A DNA stretch of 64,000 nucleotides from Rhizobium sp. Root274 (GTDB taxonomy: Bacteria > Pseudomonadota > Alphaproteobacteria > Rhizobiales > Rhizobiaceae): positions 1,294,953 through 1,358,952 of the forward strand of contig NZ_LMJE01000001.1 in assembly GCF_001429245.1 (NCBI RefSeq), written 5' to 3'. Below, in pieces: positions 18,598-28,106 of this stretch. The stretch's first letter is position 1; each line of letters opens with the position of its first letter. The notes below the pieces were generated by a model. That model saw only the letters and a list, made by a program, of their open reading frames with translations. It was not told the DNA's origin and made no database searches. A program made the translations under genes and the position numbers.

Positions 18598-20221
18598 ACT
18601 CCTTACCGTCCGCGATCTCAAGATCGAAGCCACATCCTATCCGCCGGGCGAGCCGCCCAAGGACATCACCATCGTCGAAGGCGTCTCCTTCAGCCTGCCA
18701 AAGGGCCGGGTGCTCGGCCTGATCGGCGAGTCCGGCGCCGGCAAGTCGACCATCGGCCTGTCGGCTCTCGCTTACGGTCGCGGCAGCGTGCGCATCACCG
18801 GCGGCGAAGTGCTGCTGAATGGCGAGGACATCCTGAAGCTCGGAAAATCCGGCATTCGCAAGCTGCGCGGCGACCGCGTCTGCTACGTCGCGCAATCGGC
18901 CGCCGCCGCCTTCAACCCGGCCCATCGGCTGGGCGACCAGGTGATCGAAGCAACCGTCGCGCACAGGCTGATGACGATCGAAGAAGCCCGCGCCCGCGCC
19001 ACCTACCTCTTCGGCGTACTCGGACTGCCCGATCCGAAGACTTTCGGCGATCGTTATCCGCACCAGGTCTCCGGCGGCCAGTTGCAACGCGCCATGACCG
19101 CCATGGCGCTGTGCTCCAATCCGGAACTCATCGTCTTCGACGAGCCGACGACCGCGCTCGACGTCACCACCCAGATCGACGTTCTGGCCGCGATAAAACA
19201 CGCGATCGCGGAGACGCATACGGCTGCCCTCTACATCACCCATGACTTGGCCGTGGTTGCACAGATCTCGGATGACATCATGGTGCTGCGCCAGGGCAAG
19301 ACCGTTGAATACGGCACGACCCAGCAGATCATCGAGGCGCCGGGTCAGGAGTATACGCGCGCGCTGGTCAATGTCCGCCAGGCCCGCAAGGAGGAAGCCA
19401 CCGACCAGAGCGATCGACAGCTCAAGATCGAGAATGTGACGGCCGGCTATTCCAACGGCTTCAAGGTGCTGCACGACGTGTCCCTGCACCTGCCCAAGGG
19501 CCAGACACTCGCCGTCGTCGGCGAATCCGGCTCCGGCAAGTCTACCCTAGCGCGCGTCATCACCGGCCTCCTGCCGCCCGTCTCCGGCACCGTCACCTTC
19601 GACGGCAAGGCGCTGACGCCGGCCTTGAAGCAACGCAGCCGCGATGATCTGAGGCGTATCCAGCTGATCTATCAGATGGCCGATACCGCCATGAACCCGC
19701 GCCAGACTGTGCGCGACATTATCGGACGGCCGCTCACTTTCTATCACGGCCTGCATGGCTCAGCGAAAACTGCCCGCGTCAAGGAGTTGCTGGAGCAGAT
19801 CGAGATGGGCTCCGGCTTCGTCGACCGCTATCCCGCCGAGCTGTCCGGTGGGCAGAAACAGCGCGTGGCGATTGCCCGCGCGCTTGCAGCCAAACCCGAA
19901 CTCATCCTCTGCGACGAGCCGACCTCGGCGCTCGATCCGCTGGTGGCGGAGGGCATCCTCTCGCTTTTGATGCGGCTGCAGGCGGAAACGCAGGTCTCCT
20001 ACATGTTCATCACCCATGACATTGCGATCGTCCGCGCGATTGCCGACAGCGTGGCCGTCATGCATCGCGGCCGGCTTGTGCGCTTCGGCCCGAAATCCGA
20101 AGTGCTCTCGCCACCCTTCGACGACTATACCGATCTGCTGCTCAAGTCCGTGCCGGAGATGGAATTGGGCTGGCTGGAGAAGGCGCTTGCGACCCGCCGC
20201 ATGGAGAGTGCGGGGCACTGA
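18590..20221 (+). CDS. Fused double ABC ATPase (DppD-DppF type) of the peptide-class transporter
   Basis: The 543-residue protein contains two complete ATPase domains, replacing the separate DppD and DppF subunits. Domain 1 has Walker A GESGAGKST, signature VSGGQLQR and Walker B VFDEPTTALD. Domain 2, starting about residue 280, has GESGSGKST, LSGGQKQR and LCDEPTSALD. The ATG at 18590 is preferred to the GTG at 18584 because AGGGAGG is eight bases upstream of it. Such fusions are common in glutathione/opine-type importers. It energises the two permeases encoded immediately upstream. Confidence 0.9.
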   Translation: MSELLTVRDLKIEATSYPPGEPPKDITIVEGVSFSLPKGRVLGLIGESGAGKSTIGLSALAYGRGSVRITGGEVLLNGEDILKLGKSGIRKLRGDRVCYVAQSAAAAFNPAHRLGDQVIEATVAHRLMTIEEARARATYLFGVLGLPDPKTFGDRYPHQVSGGQLQRAMTAMALCSNPELIVFDEPTTALDVTTQIDVLAAIKHAIAETHTAALYITHDLAVVAQISDDIMVLRQGKTVEYGTTQQIIEAPGQEYTRALVNVRQARKEEATDQSDRQLKIENVTAGYSNGFKVLHDVSLHLPKGQTLAVVGESGSGKSTLARVITGLLPPVSGTVTFDGKALTPALKQRSRDDLRRIQLIYQMADTAMNPRQTVRDIIGRPLTFYHGLHGSAKTARVKELLEQIEMGSGFVDRYPAELSGGQKQRVAIARALAAKPELILCDEPTSALDPLVAEGILSLLMRLQAETQVSYMFITHDIAIVRAIADSVAVMHRGRLVRFGPKSEVLSPPFDDYTDLLLKSVPEMELGWLEKALATRRMESAGH

Positions 20222-20403
20222 TCGCACCGCCCTTAGACCCCCTCTGGCCTGCCGGCCATCTCCCCCAAAAAGGGGGGAGAAGACTTCGCGGCAATGCCTC
20301 TCGCCCCAACCACACATGGGCGCGGCCAGGTTAAGCCCTCCCCCTTGTGGGGAGGGTTTGGGAGGGGAAAACCACGAACTGAAATTCCACCTGAGAGCAC
20401 AGC
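20222..20403. repeat. Intergenic palindromic repeat element (two GC-rich hairpins)
   Basis: Two hairpins lie inside the operon gap. The first has TCTCCCCC (20259-20266) against GGGGGGAGA (20272-20280). The second has CCCTCCCC (20336-20343) against GGGGAGGG (20349-20356). The C/G-rich composition and boundary sequences resemble interspersed palindromic repeats of rhizobial intergenic DNA. No gene fits here. Confidence 0.55.
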
Positions 20404-22407
20404 ATGACATCGCGCCCGTTCACCACCATCGAAAACCAGTGGATCACCCTTGCAGACGGTACAAGGCTTGCCGCCCGCATCTGGATGCCGGATGGCGCTG
20501 AAGCCGATCCCGTGCCCGCCGTCTTCGAATTCCTGCCCTATCGCAAGCGGGACGGAACGAGCCCGCGCGACGAATCCACCTATCCGGTGTTTGCAGCCGC
20601 CGGCATTGCCGGCGTGCGCGTCGATATCAGAGGCTCGGGCGAGTCCGACGGCGTCATTGACGGCGAATATACCGAGCTGGAACTCGCCAATGCCTGCGAG
20701 CTGATCGCCTGGATCGCCGCCCAGCCCTGGTCGAACGGCTCCGTCGGCATGATGGGCATCTCCTGGGGCGGCTTCAACTGCCTGCAGGTCGCGGCTTTGC
20801 AGCCCCCAGCACTGAAGGCGGTCATCTCGATTGCCTCGACCACCGACCGCTACAACGACGACATCCACTACAAGAACGGATGCCACCTCTCGGCCCAGCT
20901 CTCCTGGGCCGCCACCATGCTTGCCTATCAGTCGCGCTCGCCGGATCCCGAAATCGTCGGTGACCGCTGGCGCGAGATGTGGATGGAACGACTGGAAAAC
21001 GAACCCTTCTTCCTGGAAGAGTGGCTGGAGCACCAGCGCCGCGATGCCTTCTGGAAACACGGGTCCATCGGCGAGAATTTTTCCGCCGTCGCGATCCCGT
21101 CGTTGGTCATCGCCGGCTGGGCCGATGGCTATCGCAACACGCCGCTCCTCGCCGTCGAGGGCATGCCTGATCGCTCCAAGGCGCTGATCGGCCCCTGGAT
21201 CCACAAATATCCGCATTTCGCCTGGCCGAAGCCGCGCGCCGATTTCCACGGCGAAGCCATCGCCTTCTGGAACCGCTGGCTGCGCGGCGAGCAAAATGGG
21301 ACCGAGGCTGTGCCGCAAGTGCGGGCCTATATCCTCGACGCCGTCAAGCCCGCGCCGCGCCGCGATGTGGACCCCGGTTTCTGGATGTCCAAGGACCGCT
21401 GGCAGGCGCCTGAGATGCTGAACTTCTATGTGGAATCCTTCGGCTCTCTGACAGAGGGGCATCCGGTCCCGCATGCGCCGGCCCATACTGTGACGCTGAA
21501 GTCTCCCCTCGACACGGGCACCGCCGCCGGCGAATGGTTCACGCTGAAGCCCGATGCAGAACTCGCCGGCGATCAGCGCGGCGACGATGCGGGATCGCTG
21601 ACCTCCCAGACGGCGCCGCTCACCCAAACACTCGACATCTTCGGCAGACCGGAACTCTCTGTGATGCTGTCGAGTGACGCACCGGTCGCCAATCTCATCG
21701 CCCGGATCGTCGACGTGCATCCCGATGGCACGGCCACCCGCGTCGCCTTCGGTGTGCTGAACCTCACCCACCGCAACGGCAATGCCGAGCCGCAGCCAAT
21801 GGTGCTCGGCGAACCCACACCGATCCGCCTCACGCTGGATGCCTGCGGCTATCGCTTCCGCCCCGGCCACCGCATCCGCCTGTCGCTGTCGACAGCCTAT
21901 TGGCCGATGGTGCTGCCCGCGCCCACCGATGCGGAACTGACGATCGACATCGCCACGCTCGGCCTTGCCCTGCCGAAGCTCGGCGAGCACGACACCTTCG
22001 AGATGAAGCAGCCGGACAATCCGAACCCGCTGCCGACCTATATCGAACATGCGCCGTCGGCCACCCGCCGCCAGGTGCTGCGCGATCTCCAGGTCAACCG
22101 CACGGATTACACGATCTACGAGGATACCGGCATGTTCGAACATCCGGGCACAGGCCTCTCCACCCGGCAGGTCCGCGACGAGGTTTGGTCGATCTCGCCG
22201 GGTGATCCGCAGTCGATGACGGGCACCTCGGTCTGGACCTGCGACATGCAACGCCCCGGCTGGTTCGTGCGCACGGTCTCCACCTCGCGCATCGCCTGCA
22301 CAGAAACCCACTGGCTGATCAGTGCATCGGTCATTGCTTATGAAGGTGACATCAAGGTGTTCGAAAAGTTCTTCCCGCAAAAGGCGATCCCGCGCGATCT
22401 GATGTGA
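20404..22407 (+). CDS. CocE/NonD-family alpha/beta hydrolase (X-Pro dipeptidyl-peptidase S15-like)
   Basis: The 667-residue hydrolase has an N-terminal alpha/beta hydrolase domain with the nucleophile elbow GMMGISWGGF (Ser about residue 122) and the early block FEFLPYRKRDGT. A C-terminal jelly-roll domain (about 400-600) has the family motif RFRPGHRIRLSLSTAYWPM. Members are peptidases, cocaine esterases and amide hydrolases. No signal peptide is seen, so it acts on imported substrate in the cytoplasm. Its location after the fused ATPase suggests it hydrolyses the ligand of this ABC system, for example an ester or amide of a quaternary amine; that is inference. Confidence 0.87.
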   Translation: MTSRPFTTIENQWITLADGTRLAARIWMPDGAEADPVPAVFEFLPYRKRDGTSPRDESTYPVFAAAGIAGVRVDIRGSGESDGVIDGEYTELELANACELIAWIAAQPWSNGSVGMMGISWGGFNCLQVAALQPPALKAVISIASTTDRYNDDIHYKNGCHLSAQLSWAATMLAYQSRSPDPEIVGDRWREMWMERLENEPFFLEEWLEHQRRDAFWKHGSIGENFSAVAIPSLVIAGWADGYRNTPLLAVEGMPDRSKALIGPWIHKYPHFAWPKPRADFHGEAIAFWNRWLRGEQNGTEAVPQVRAYILDAVKPAPRRDVDPGFWMSKDRWQAPEMLNFYVESFGSLTEGHPVPHAPAHTVTLKSPLDTGTAAGEWFTLKPDAELAGDQRGDDAGSLTSQTAPLTQTLDIFGRPELSVMLSSDAPVANLIARIVDVHPDGTATRVAFGVLNLTHRNGNAEPQPMVLGEPTPIRLTLDACGYRFRPGHRIRLSLSTAYWPMVLPAPTDAELTIDIATLGLALPKLGEHDTFEMKQPDNPNPLPTYIEHAPSATRRQVLRDLQVNRTDYTIYEDTGMFEHPGTGLSTRQVRDEVWSISPGDPQSMTGTSVWTCDMQRPGWFVRTVSTSRIACTETHWLISASVIAYEGDIKVFEKFFPQKAIPRDLM

Positions 22408-22417
22408 CGCGTCGCCC

Positions 22418-23338
22418 TCAGCCCTGCGCGGCAAACCGTGTTACCGCCGCGCAAAGCGCCTCGAACCCTAAGCGCGCGCCCTCGCTCATATGCCGGGCGC
22501 GCAGCCAGGCATGCACCATCTGCGGCTCCTCGCGGAACCAGACCTCGACACCCGCTTCGGCGAGACGGCTCGCATAGGCGCGGCCGTCGTCGCGCAGCGG
22601 ATCGAAATGGGCGACGGTGATGAAGGTCGGCGACAGGCCGGTGAGGGATGCGCTGAGAAGCGGATGGGCGACCGGGCTATCTTCAGGCGCTTGCAGCACG
22701 GTCCGGTAGTATGCAACGTCCGATGTCGTCAGCCCCGGCGCCTGCGCCATCTCCGCATAGGAGCCGGAGACGAGATCGCCGCCCAGCGCCGGATAGATCA
22801 CCGCCTGACCCACGATCCCTGCTATCCCTTCCTCCCGCGCCCGAAGCGCCAGTCCGGCGGCGAGATTGCCGCCTGCGCTGTCGCCGATCAGCACCACTTT
22901 GCAGCTGCCATCGAGCAAAGACTTGAGTACCGCAAACGCATCATCATGCGCCGCCGGCCAGACATGCTCCGGCGCCAGTCGATAATCCACCGACACGAGT
23001 TCTGCGCCGGCATGCTCTGCCAGCTCCGCGCAAATCGCATGATGGCTGTCGAGCGAGCCGACGACGAAACCGCCACCATGGATGTAATAAAGCACGGTCT
23101 CGGTTTTGACCTCCGCGGGACGGTACCAGCGGACCGGAATGCGCTCCTCGACCTTCCGGTCCTCCGTCACCATGCCGGCCGGCAGCGGCCTGTCAAAATG
23201 GGCGCAGAGCGCATCATACCACGCACGCTGCTGGCTGATGGAAGCGTCCACCGCATCGTCCGGATAGAAGGCGGCGCAGGTGGCGAGGAAGTCGAGGATT
23301 CCGGCTTCGGTCGGAGCCTTCTGGTGGGGATCGGTCAT
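22418..23338 (-). CDS. Alpha/beta hydrolase, hormone-sensitive lipase (HSL) family
   Basis: The 306-residue esterase-like protein shows the HSL oxyanion motif YIHGGGFVVGSLDSH and the nucleophile elbow GDSAGGNLAAG, with a late Asp (HFDPLRDDG) and His (MVHAWL) completing the triad. The start is taken at 23338, which gives the short N terminus typical of the family; the frame is open to 23428 but without a clear ribosome site. It converges with the CocE/NonD hydrolase gene, ten bases apart. The substrate is unknown; short-chain acyl esters are typical. Confidence 0.85.
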   Translation of the reverse strand: MTDPHQKAPTEAGILDFLATCAAFYPDDAVDASISQQRAWYDALCAHFDRPLPAGMVTEDRKVEERIPVRWYRPAEVKTETVLYYIHGGGFVVGSLDSHHAICAELAEHAGAELVSVDYRLAPEHVWPAAHDDAFAVLKSLLDGSCKVVLIGDSAGGNLAAGLALRAREEGIAGIVGQAVIYPALGGDLVSGSYAEMAQAPGLTTSDVAYYRTVLQAPEDSPVAHPLLSASLTGLSPTFITVAHFDPLRDDGRAYASRLAEAGVEVWFREEPQMVHAWLRARHMSEGARLGFEALCAAVTRFAAQG

Positions 23339-23678
23339 GCGCTGTCCGTTCGGAGAGTGAGACGCCTTGGGTGTGTATCTCTGGAGCCTAGTCCCGGACG
23401 GCTCTGCAATCCACTCCGTTTGCGGCAACGTACAGCCAAATCCGGCGAGCCCGCCGGTTTCAAACCCTTCGCCACAGAATCAGACTTTTCCCCCAGCGTG
23501 TTTCATGTCAGGAGAGCCGGAGGGCGCGAGTGCCGTAAACTTTAGTACGGGCTCGGGCGGGTTGATTGACGTCTCTCCTGCTGCAGCGCGATTACGCTGC
23601 CGTCCTCTCGATCTCTCCGCCAAGCAAACAGAATAAGGGCCCCGCAAGCGAGGCCCTTTGTCATGTCATAATCTCGGG
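23339..23678. other. Intergenic stretch without a supported gene
   Basis: These 340 bases lie between the hydrolase start and the end of the PRC-barrel gene. Apart from the terminator hairpin at its right edge, no conserved signal was recognised. Confidence 0.5.
23635..23659 (-). terminator. Terminator hairpin downstream of the PRC-barrel gene
   Basis: AAGGGCC and GGCCCTT arms flank a ten-base loop and lie 20 bases past the stop of the leftward gene. On the minus strand the hairpin is followed by TTATTCTG, a weak T-tract. Confidence 0.6.
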
Positions 23679-24071
23679 TCAGATCCAGTAGGGCGGTACG
23701 CCATAATAGTCGTAAACCGAGCGGCCATTGTTGCGATACCAGTCCTCGCTGTCGTCACGATATTTCGGCGCGCCTTCGACCTGTTCCTTTGTCAGACCGA
23801 TCCGGTAACCGTCGAGCTGGTCATCATAGGTAAGCGTTTCCCAAGGCAACGGATAATACTCGTCGCCGATGCCCCAGAAACCGCCGAAGCTCAGAACGGC
23901 ATAGGCCACGCGACCGCCGCGCTTTTCGAGAAGTACGCGCTGGATAGTGCCGATACGGTCTCCGTCCACGCCATAGACTGCGGTACCTTCGACCTTGTCG
24001 CTGGCGATCAGGGTTGCGGTATCCTTGGCATAAGGGTCCTTGCCGCTCACGGCGCTGTTGACCTGGTCCAT
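23679..24071 (-). CDS. PRC-barrel domain protein
   Basis: The 130-residue protein carries one PRC-barrel domain in its middle (IASDKVEGTAVYGVDGDRIG to AVLSFGGFWGIGDEYYPLPW), a small beta-barrel found in photosystem H subunits, RimM and many soluble proteins of unknown role. An acidic, Tyr-rich tail ends with VPPYWI. AGGAGG precedes the ATG at 24071. Rhizobia carry several such proteins, often stress-induced; the exact role is unknown. It is divergent from fadD. Confidence 0.82.
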   Translation of the reverse strand: MDQVNSAVSGKDPYAKDTATLIASDKVEGTAVYGVDGDRIGTIQRVLLEKRGGRVAYAVLSFGGFWGIGDEYYPLPWETLTYDDQLDGYRIGLTKEQVEGAPKYRDDSEDWYRNNGRSVYDYYGVPPYWI

Positions 24072-24374
24072 GATGCATCCTCCTGTATTGGTTGATCGTA
24101 TCTGGTCAACGGCAAGGCCTGTCGAATGGTTCCGAATAACCGAGGCCACGCCCTCGCCCGACACGGCTTCTTGAACCCAAGAATGAGGCGACACCCTGCA
24201 ACGCTGCGCCGTCCCTGTCGCCATCAAGCGAGCGAACCCGGTGTATTGACGTTTACGTCAAGGTTATATAATTTTTTCGGGACTTGTGCAGCCTTTGCGT
24301 TAGCATGAGGTTCCAGGCTAAGGGGAGGAGCCCGCCTGGTGGATGCGCATCTGAAAATGGTTCGGGAGGACAAT
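24072..24374. other. Divergent intergenic region between the PRC-barrel gene and fadD
   Basis: About 300 bases hold the regulatory signals of both genes. The only clear one is the palindrome at 24246-24261. An AT-rich patch (TTATATAATTTTTT, 24264-24277) just after it is a likely -10 region for fadD. No small gene is supported. Confidence 0.5.
24246..24261. promoter_or_regulatory. 16-bp palindromic operator upstream of fadD
   Basis: TTGACGTTTACGTCAA consists of two 7-base arms, TTGACGT and ACGTCAA, around TT. It is the same palindrome class as at 4786 and sits about 115-130 bases before the fadD start, next to an AT-rich promoter-like stretch. A LiuR- or FadR-like regulator is a plausible binder; this is inference. 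Confidence 0.6.
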
Positions 24375-26081
24375 ATGACGGAAACTATGAGCCGCCTCAG
24401 CGGCCGCGCCGCCGAAAAGATCTGGGTCCAATCCTATCCCGCCTCGGTGCCGGCGGAGATCGCCCCACATGCCCATCCCTCGCTCGGCGCCCTGTTCGAA
24501 GCGAGCTGCGCCAAATACAGCGAGCGTCTGGCCTTCACCAGCATGGGCCGTTCTATGACATTCCGCGAGCTGGAGGAGCAGTCGCGGAAAGTCGGCGCCT
24601 GGTTGCAATCGAAGGGCCTCTCCAAAGGCGACCGCGTCGCCGTCATGACGCCGAACATCCTGCAGAATCCGGTCACCGTCTACGGCATCCTGCGCGCCGG
24701 CCTCACGGTCGTGAACGTTAACCCGCTCTATACGCCCCGCGAACTGGAACACCAGCTGAAAGATGCGGGCGCCAAGGCGATCATCGTGCTCGAAAACTTT
24801 GCCCATACCGTCCAGCAGGTCGTCGACCGCACGGAGGTGAAGCATGTTGTCGTCTGCACCATGGGCGACATGCTCGGCCTCAAGGGCCATATCGTCAATT
24901 TTGTCGTGCGCAAGGTGAAGAAGCTGGTGCCCGCCTGGACCATTCCCGGCCATACCAGCTTCAAGGCCATGCTGGCCGAGGGCGCAAGGCAGACACTGAA
25001 GCCGGTCGCTGTTTCTCCCGGCGACATTGCCTTCCTACAATATACCGGCGGCACCACCGGCGTTTCCAAGGGTGCGGCGCTGACCCATGCCAATCTCTTG
25101 GCCAACAAGCAGCAGATCGCGCTCTGGCTGGAAGCCGCCTTTGCCGGCCAGTCGCGTCCCGATGTACTGAACTTCGTTTGCGCGCTGCCGCTCTACCATA
25201 TCTTCGCACTCACCGTGAATTCGCTGATGGGCATCGCGCTCGGCGGCCATAACCTGCTGATTGCTAATCCGCGCGACATTCCGGCCTTCATCAAGGAGTT
25301 GCAGAGCTTCAAGTCGCATGTCTTCCCGGGTCTCAACACGCTGTTCAATGCGATGATGAACAATCCAGAATTCAAGAAGATCGACTTTTCTTCGCTGATG
25401 CTGGTGCTGGGCGGCGGCATGGCCGTGCAGCGGCCGGTCGCCGAACGCTGGCTGCAGATGACCGGACGGCCGATCACGGAAGGCTACGGCCTGTCCGAGA
25501 CCTCACCTGTTGCCACCGTCAACCGGCTTGATGCGCGCGAATTCTCCGGCATGATCGGCCTGCCGCTTCCTTCCACCGACATAGAGATCCGCGACGAGGA
25601 CGGCCAGACGCTGCCGATCGGCGAAGTCGGCGAGATCTGCATCCGCGGCCCCCAGGTCATGGCAGGCTATTGGCAGCGCCCCGAAGAAACCGCCAAGGTG
25701 ATGAGCGCGGACGGCTTCTTCCGCTCCGGCGACATGGGCCTGATGAACGAACAGGGTTACGTGAAAATCGTCGACCGCAAGAAGGACATGATCCTCGTCT
25801 CCGGTTTCAACGTCTATCCGAACGAGATCGAGGAAGTCGCCGTCATGCATCCGGGCGTGCTCGAATGCGCCGCTGTCGGTGTGCCGGATGGTCATTCCGG
25901 AGAGGCGGTGAAACTCTTCGTCGTCAAGAAGGACGAGGCGCTCACGATCGACGAGCTGAAGGCTCATTGCGCCGCAAATCTAACCAACTACAAACGCCCG
26001 CGTTACATCGAGTTCCGCACTGAACTGCCGAAGACCAATGTCGGCAAGATCCTGCGTCGCGAGCTGCGGGACGAGAAATAA
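24375..26081 (+). CDS. fadD: Long-chain-fatty-acid--CoA ligase
   Basis: The 568-residue AMP-forming ligase activates fatty acids with ATP and CoA. The P-loop motif YTGGTTGVSKGAALTH, the adenylation motif EGYGLSETSPV and the hinge VDRKKDMILVSGFNVYPNEIE are all present, ending with the lysine-containing PKTNVGKILRREL. Two starts are possible: ATG 24375 with GGGAGG five bases upstream, and GTG 24339 with GGGGAGGAG eight bases upstream, adding 12 residues. The ATG is preferred because homologues begin near it. A palindromic operator lies upstream, and a strong terminator hairpin follows at 26096. Confidence 0.93.
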   Translation: MTETMSRLSGRAAEKIWVQSYPASVPAEIAPHAHPSLGALFEASCAKYSERLAFTSMGRSMTFRELEEQSRKVGAWLQSKGLSKGDRVAVMTPNILQNPVTVYGILRAGLTVVNVNPLYTPRELEHQLKDAGAKAIIVLENFAHTVQQVVDRTEVKHVVVCTMGDMLGLKGHIVNFVVRKVKKLVPAWTIPGHTSFKAMLAEGARQTLKPVAVSPGDIAFLQYTGGTTGVSKGAALTHANLLANKQQIALWLEAAFAGQSRPDVLNFVCALPLYHIFALTVNSLMGIALGGHNLLIANPRDIPAFIKELQSFKSHVFPGLNTLFNAMMNNPEFKKIDFSSLMLVLGGGMAVQRPVAERWLQMTGRPITEGYGLSETSPVATVNRLDAREFSGMIGLPLPSTDIEIRDEDGQTLPIGEVGEICIRGPQVMAGYWQRPEETAKVMSADGFFRSGDMGLMNEQGYVKIVDRKKDMILVSGFNVYPNEIEEVAVMHPGVLECAAVGVPDGHSGEAVKLFVVKKDEALTIDELKAHCAANLTNYKRPRYIEFRTELPKTNVGKILRRELRDEK

Positions 26082-26095
26082 ATCGATTGAAATTT

Positions 26096-26123
26096 GGGGA
26101 GGCGTCAGGCCTCCCCTGTCTTG
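26096..26123 (+). terminator. Rho-independent terminator after fadD
   Basis: GGGGAGGC and GCCTCCCC form an eight-pair stem with loop GTCAG. It begins 15 bases past the fadD stop and is followed by TGTCTTG. Confidence 0.7.
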
Positions 26124-26180
26124 ATAGCGCCTTGTGCTGCGACTAATGTCCCGTGCAACCATGTTAACAGGGACATTCCG

Positions 26181-27809
26181 ATGCAAGCCATCATCGACAA
26201 GCTGACGAGCGCCGTTGCCGCCACCCATGCCGAAGACCTGCGCGCCGCCTTTGCCGCCGATCCGCAGCGTTTCTCGCATTTCAGCGTCACGCTCGGCGAC
26301 CTGCTGATGGATTATTCCAAATGCGCCGTGAATGACGAAGTTCTAACCCTGCTTGAGGAACTGGTCACCACGGCCGGGGTCGCCGACAAGCGCGACCAGA
26401 TGTTCTCCGGCGCCCCGATCAATTTCACCGAAGGCCGCGCCGTTCTCCACACCGCGCTGCGCAACCGCTCCAACCGCCCTGTGCTGGTCGATGGCCGCGA
26501 CGTCATGCCTGATGTCAACGGCGTGCTCGAAGCCATGGGCAAGTTTGCCGACGGCATCCGCTCCGGCGAATTGAAAGGCGCGACCGGCAAGGCCATCACC
26601 GATGTCGTCAATATCGGCATCGGCGGCTCGGATCTCGGCCCTGTCATGGCGACGCTGGCGCTTGCCCCCTTCCATGACGGCCCGCGCGCGCATTTCGTCT
26701 CCAATATCGACGGCGCCCATATTGCCGACACGCTGAAGACGCTCAACGCCGAAACAACCCTCTTTATCGTCGCGTCGAAGACCTTCACTACGATCGAGAC
26801 GATGACCAATGCCCAGACGGCGCGCGCCTTCGTCGCCGACGCGCTCGGGGAAGCCGCCGTCGGCCACCACTTCTGCGCCGTCTCGACCGCGCTCGACAAG
26901 GTCGCCGCCTTCGGCATCGACCAGTCCCGCGTCTTCGGCTTCTGGGACTGGGTTGGCGGTCGCTATTCGATCTGGTCGGCGATCGGCCTGCCGCTGATGA
27001 TTGCCATCGGTCCTGACCATTTCGGGCAGTTCCTCGATGGGGCGCACGCCATGGACGAGCACTTCCGCACCGCCCCCTTCCGCGACAACCTGCCGATGCT
27101 GCTCGGCGCGCTCGGCGTCTTCCACCGCAACGTCCTGAACTACCCGACCCGCGCGATCCTGCCCTATGACCAGCGCCTGTCGCGTTTCCCGGCCTATCTG
27201 CAGCAGCTCGACATGGAATCGAACGGCAAGAGCGTCACCATCGACGGCAAGCCGGTCCAGGGCGCATCCGGCCCCGTCGTCTGGGGCGAACCCGGCACCA
27301 ATGGCCAGCACGCCTTCTATCAGCTCATCCACCAGGGCACGAGCGTCATCCCGGCCGAGTTCATGATCGCCGCCAACGGCTTCGAACCGGAACTGCGCCA
27401 CCAGCACGACCTCCTGATCGCCAATTGCCTAGCGCAATCGGAAGCGCTGATGAAGGGCCGCACGCTCGCCGAAGCCAAAAGCCAGCTGACCGCCAAAGGT
27501 GTATCGGACGAAGAGGCCGATTTCCTCGCCCCGCACCGCGTCTTCTCCGGCAACCGCCCGTCGATCACCTTCGTCTACGATCAGCTGACCCCCTTCACCC
27601 TCGGCCGCCTGATTGCGCTCTACGAACACCGCGTCTTCGTCGAAGGCGTGATCTTCCGCATCAATTCCTTTGACCAGTGGGGCGTGGAACTCGGCAAGGA
27701 ACTGGCGACGGGGCTTTTGCCGGTGGTGCAGGGCAAGGTGGCTGCCACCGGGCATGACAGCTCGACGGTCGGGCTGGTCTCGGCGCTAGCGGGGCGGAAG
27801 ACGGGGTGA
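26181..27809 (+). CDS. pgi: Glucose-6-phosphate isomerase
   Basis: The 542-residue enzyme interconverts glucose 6-phosphate and fructose 6-phosphate. Both family signatures are visible: [16 protein letters not shown] in the middle and [19 protein letters not shown] later, along with [13 protein letters not shown] and SKTFTT. Length is normal. The ATG at 26181 gives the usual short N terminus; the upstream part of the frame overlaps the fadD terminator and is not coding. It appears to be a single-gene unit. Confidence 0.96.
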   Translation: MQAIIDKLTSAVAATHAEDLRAAFAADPQRFSHFSVTLGDLLMDYSKCAVNDEVLTLLEELVTTAGVADKRDQMFSGAPINFTEGRAVLHTALRNRSNRPVLVDGRDVMPDVNGVLEAMGKFADGIRSGELKGATGKAITDVVNIGIGGSDLGPVMATLALAPFHDGPRAHFVSNIDGAHIADTLKTLNAETTLFIVASKTFTTIETMTNAQTARAFVADALGEAAVGHHFCAVSTALDKVAAFGIDQSRVFGFWDWVGGRYSIWSAIGLPLMIAIGPDHFGQFLDGAHAMDEHFRTAPFRDNLPMLLGALGVFHRNVLNYPTRAILPYDQRLSRFPAYLQQLDMESNGKSVTIDGKPVQGASGPVVWGEPGTNGQHAFYQLIHQGTSVIPAEFMIAANGFEPELRHQHDLLIANCLAQSEALMKGRTLAEAKSQLTAKGVSDEEADFLAPHRVFSGNRPSITFVYDQLTPFTLGRLIALYEHRVFVEGVIFRINSFDQWGVELGKELATGLLPVVQGKVAATGHDSSTVGLVSALAGRKTG

Positions 27810-28106
27810 GTGCGGAAACGCGGTGCTCATCGCGCCACGCGGAAAGAGCAGCGACAAGAAACTCTGTCGATTAGACGACGCTGTGCATACGCCGCCCTCA
27901 CCGCAGTGATTCGGCACGAGGCGGGCCCCTCATTGACAATCTCCCATTTCAATGGTTCTAGTCGCGCAGGTTCCGAGCACCTGCCGCCTGCAGACGCAAG
28001 TCACGGTAAAGCCGGTAAGCAGTTTTCTTCTCACCCTCGAAGCATTTCGTCGGTGGGCAATGCAGGCCCCCATCACATTCGAAATGCCTCTTTGGAGGAG
28101 TGAGTG
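27810..28106. other. Intergenic region upstream of the MATE gene
   Basis: Nearly 300 bases without a supported gene. A possible sigma-70 promoter is TTGACA (27933-27938), a 17-base spacer and TTCTAG (27956-27961), about 145 bases before the MATE start. Confidence 0.4.

Noticed and set aside
7060..22407. Genomic island inserted at tRNA-Thr carrying the carnitine cluster
   Set aside because: The cluster starts 17 bases after the tRNA, but no integrase and no repeated tRNA 3' end was found in the window, and base use matches the neighbours.
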